From Acorus gramineus (Eukaryota; Streptophyta; Magnoliopsida; Acorales; Acoraceae), in contig JAUJYN010000026.1 of assembly GCA_030737835.1 (NCBI GenBank), positions 2,450,861-2,514,860 of the forward strand: a stretch of DNA of 64,000 nt, read 5' to 3'. Within the stretch, counting starts at the first letter, position 1. Each line of letters starts with the position of its first letter. The notes beneath the pieces were generated by a model. That model was given only the letters and a program-made list of their open reading frames with translations, did no database searches and had not been told where the DNA came from. A program made the translations under genes and the position numbers. Below, one piece after another: positions 60,691 to 64,000 of this stretch.

Positions 60691-60905
60691 TTAGTTTGCC
60701 TTTTGTACACAAGTTATGATTATAAAGTATATAAATGAATAACATTACATAATGTTCATACATTATATTTCAATAAAATAATTTATGTGCAAGTGGAAAT
60801 TTAGGAAGTGGAATTTGTGAGAAAAGTGTTGGTAGTTTGTTTCAATTACGACCATCATCCTTCTTCCATTGTTTGTCCAACTATTTGGCCTTCATCTTAA
60901 TCATA
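60691..60905. other. Short AT-rich spacer
   Basis: No gene or repeat recognised between the tandem unit and the gag fragment. Confidence 0.4.
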
Positions 60906-61470
60906 TTATATTTGATTACACATATGCAACTCTGACCCGAGGCCACGAAGGATCCACATGACTAGATCATCGTCATCAATAGGTTTGCCTGCACTCGCGA
61001 GTGTTTGGGCAAGGGCTTTAGCCCGATGAATATATTTAGAGACAGAGAGAGAGCCCTTTGAAAGAGAGAGAAGCTCAGAATTTACTTGTTGAATGCGAGA
61101 GCGCGTGAGAGTGCCATAGAGCACCTCGAGCGTGTGCCAAACCTCTGCCGAAGTCTTGCACGTAGCCACTTGTGTGACACCTGACTCCGACAAGGAGTTA
61201 ATGAGATAGGCCATCACCATTTGATCCAAGCCGATCCATTGGAGGAAGGCCGGAGAGTCATCTTCTTCAACGGGATATGTTGTGGTGCCGTCCATGAAAC
61301 CAAGGAGTCCATGCGAATGGAGCACCGGAAGCACTTGAGTCTTCTAAGGAAAATAATTGACACCAGAACTTGAAGATTGAAGCTTGATCGACACTTCTTG
61401 ACATATTTCCTTCATAGCCGGAAATGAGGAGCACCCAACATTTTCGGTGGTCGTGGAGGTAGAGGAAAAG
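60906..61470 (-). mobile_element. Ty1/copia gag fragment
   Basis: The minus strand encodes a UBN2-type copia gag remnant with the motifs HGLLGFMDGTT, AEVWHTLEVLYGTLTRSRIQ, LLSLSKGSLSVSKYI and DDDDLVMWILRGLG. It is of a different lineage from the gag at 31.6-32.3 kb. It stops at the Athila-type LTR at 61471, which seems to have inserted into it; any continuation lies outside the window. No copia LTR is visible nearby. Fossil fragment. Confidence 0.8.
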
Positions 61471-63042
61471 TGATAAGCATATTAATTATACATTAAAACC
61501 CCTTAATCTAAGTTTCTATATCCTTATTTTATGTATAATAATAACTAATATTAAGAATTCATGTGTTATTGCAGGTAATTGACTTAAATGATGATTATCA
61601 ATACAAGATATGCTACAAATCAGTTAAAGATGTGAAGGAGAATCAAGAGTTTTTAGAAGATCCTTATGGAAAAAGATTTGGTTAAGATTGAATAAATATC
61701 AATCCAATCAAATATATTCTTCAAAATCCCATTCCACTGTTTTGCTCATAACTTTTGCCTCAAGTATCTGATTTATTCTCATGATATGGCGTTGGAAAGA
61801 TAATTTCAAGATCTACAAATCACTATTTCATGAAGATTTCGTAATTCCATCTTATTACGGGTCAAAAAGCCATCTGAAGATTCTGCAGAAAATCAATAAC
61901 GGGAATTAAATCTAAACTTCATATGAGGAAGGTTGAGGCCAATCTTAACTACCAAATCTTAACCATCCATTATATTGCAAATAAATGGTTGAGATTCAAG
62001 AGCTGGAGACTATAAAAGGAGCACATGTGAATAGAAAAGGGAAGGAGGCACAAAGACAATCAAGAGGAGAAGAAGAATTCAAGAGTTTTGCTTTGTTTTT
62101 GTTTTTCTTTTCATCTCATATATTTTGATTCTTGTATTCTATTAGATCTGAATTTTAATATTAATTTTGTGTTTTTATTTTCAAGAATTTTTTAATAATA
62201 TGATGTCTTTTATTTTTCTTTTCTTTTATTTGATCATGTTTTCTAGTAGCTAAATCTTCAACTAGGGTTGAAGATGAAACCATGCAATGTTAGTTTAGGA
62301 TTTTATATTTAGATTTGAATTCTCCATATTGTTTGCTTTATTGCTTATCAATCTCTCCTTCAATTCTCTTTTGAAACCTTTTGTGTGAATTTCTTATTAC
62401 CTTCTTCAAAAATCTCTTGTATTTGATTTGATAAAATATGCTTTGATTAAGTTCTATGATATTTTATGCTCTTCTTAACATGTTGAATATTGAGTTGGTA
62501 GATTTTATAAAGGGAAGGGAGATAGATCATTCTATTGGATTTTCATAAATCAAGATTTTTAATTGTAGAATCATCTTTAAGGATCTCTTATTTAGGGTTT
62601 GATAGGGTATGCTTGGTTAACTATTTGATATCTTATTCTCTTCCTAATATGTGAATATTGAGATGATTGTTTTGATTTCAAATCTGATTTTATGAAATAA
62701 TTAATATGATTTTAAATATTTATTTTCCGATTGGTATTTGATTAACGTCAATATTGATTGAGTTATATGGTGGAGTTTCATATTTGAATATAATCCCTAA
62801 ATTGGTATTGCATGGTGGATTCTAAAACCCTAGTTATCTTTTCATAATAATATTCTCTTTTTAATAATAAAAATAAATAATAAAAAAACTTCATCAATCT
62901 TTCTTTCTAGTTCGATTAGTTAAATTGATTAATAATCTGATTTAAACAATTCTCTGTGGGTTCGACCCGTATTTGCTAGATCTATACTTCTGTAACGATC
63001 CGTGCACTTGCGGTAATTAATAACAACTTAAATATTCAATCA
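61471..63042 (+). mobile_element. 5' LTR of an Athila/TAT-type Ty3/gypsy element
   Basis: Starts TGATAAGCATATTAATTATA and ends ..ATTCAATCA, 1,572 bp, followed by a tRNA-Asp-type PBS. A TATA box TATAAAA is at 62011-62017. The conserved end CGATCCGTGCACTTGCGG and the LTR length fit the Athila/TAT group. AAAAG at 61466-61470 would be the left target duplication; the right one is outside the window. Confidence 0.85.
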
Positions 63043-64000
63043 AGTTTTTGGCGCCGTTGCCGGGGAATTGTTTCAAATTAAATTTGATATTGATTTATCT
63101 TTCGGATTAGTTTCTTTCTCTTTGTTTTTGCTGATTTTTTTTCTTTTTATGTTTTGTAGGATATCTAGAACCTACAAGAACACACCAAGGAATGGTGTAA
63201 GGCTTAGACCATTCTTTCTCTAAACGAGCATCCAAAAGTGTTCAAAGGCAACCCCATAAGGTGAACCATTTCATCACGGCTAAAAAAGTGGATTTAATTC
63301 TTCCCTCACTGTGTGTGAGTTGTGAGTATTTTATTCACCCACGAATCTTCTGTAAGTGGGTTATTTTTGGGGTTGATCGGGATTTTCGTGTGTGCATTTT
63401 TCAATTAGCATACATTAACTAATCCATCTAAGGGTTGTTCCATATAACATAAGGTGGGGATTTCATCACCCTTCCTTGGCCCACAAATCATCATCTTGAG
63501 CATTTGTCAAACCCATGAGCCTAATTAAATTAAAATGAATTAGACTTGGCCCTAGGTTTTTGAGCTCAATAAGACAAGAGACGCCAAGAGATACTCCAGT
63601 GAGCAATTAACCATTTAATGATGTCTAGGAAAGTGATTTCATAAGGTTTCTACCTTAAAGGACGTGGTTACTTAATTGAGGAACACGCGAAAGTGTGGAA
63701 GACCCCCCACTAATCCTTTACACTTTCCTGGTTGTTGGGTGGTTGATCATAAACTGGTAAACTTGAGGTTTATCTGGAACAGTTAGGAGCTGTCCATTTA
63801 GGGAGGAACATCCTCAAGAACTAGATCTCTTAAAAATCATCTTCCTCACTTAACAAGATAAATCCTAATTTGTTGATTGTTGAAATATGTCTATGATTTG
63901 GGGTATTTTGATTTATGAGCATTTGGTCTAGGGATTCTAAAAACCGATTGATTCGTATTGATACACTTGATTATCCCGTGATTTCATCTGAACCAACCAT
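63043..64000 (+). mobile_element. PBS and leader of the Athila/TAT-type element, runs off the window
   Basis: TGGCGCCGTTGCCGGGGA at 63049-63066 is the tRNA-Asp primer site typical of Athila/TAT elements. The remaining 0.9 kb is untranslated leader with no open frame of note, as expected before gag in these elements. Confidence 0.85.

Overview
The window is nuclear DNA of a flowering plant, probably one with a large, repeat-rich genome. The evidence is a plant RABA4-type Rab GTPase with a typical intron, plant-type Ty1/copia, Ty3/gypsy (Tekay-like and Athila/TAT-like) and L1 elements, and plant-style splice sites. I cannot name the species.

Layout. (1) From 1 to about 37.5 kb there is one deeply nested stack of retroelements. 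The base is a minus-strand Ty1/copia element whose 3' LTR begins at 15898 and whose 5' LTR ends at 37531. A Tekay-like Ty3/gypsy element with both LTRs (19225-31617) sits inside its gag region. A related LTR (W, up to 15546) sits in its 3' LTR, and a solo LTR (33776-36324) sits in its 5' LTR. W itself carries three more LTRs of one subfamily (1-2042, 2475-9744, 10352-14018). One of those (2475-9744) carries a further LTR (3740-7256), and the 3' LTR of the gypsy element carries one too (25650-28240). Most insertions are proved by 5-bp target duplications and by the host sequence resuming on the other side. (2) From 37.5 to 46 kb lies the only host gene I can support, RABA4-like, with two coding exons (38755-38966 and 45190-45628). 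Its 6.2-kb intron holds an antisense 5'-truncated L1 LINE with a 14-bp target duplication and a duplicated copy of the 3' splice site with the start of exon 2. (3) From 46.7 to 47.1 kb is a 416-bp foldback element with very long inverted repeats. (4) From 48.2 to 60.7 kb an AT-rich sequence of about 1.5 kb is duplicated in tandem. Each copy was later interrupted by a 3.07-kb solo LTR at a different place and in opposite orientation, and one of those solo LTRs contains yet another. (5) From 60.9 to 64 kb are a copia gag fragment and the 5' LTR and leader of an Athila/TAT-type element that runs off the window.

The most unusual signal is in the 3.1-3.7-kb gypsy LTRs. Four diverged subfamilies (called A-D here) keep a shared internal plan: a GGTAAG donor-like site; then, in B-D, a CpG-rich block of 0.35-1 kb; a TTGCAG-type acceptor; a segment of exactly 36 or 39 bases; a GTGAGTGG donor; then a long hairpin whose arms differ between subfamilies yet stay complementary; later a (GGGTGA)n G-rich tract and a T-rich CAG/TAG acceptor. 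This looks like a conserved exon-intron plus RNA-structure module inside an LTR. I know of no description of it.
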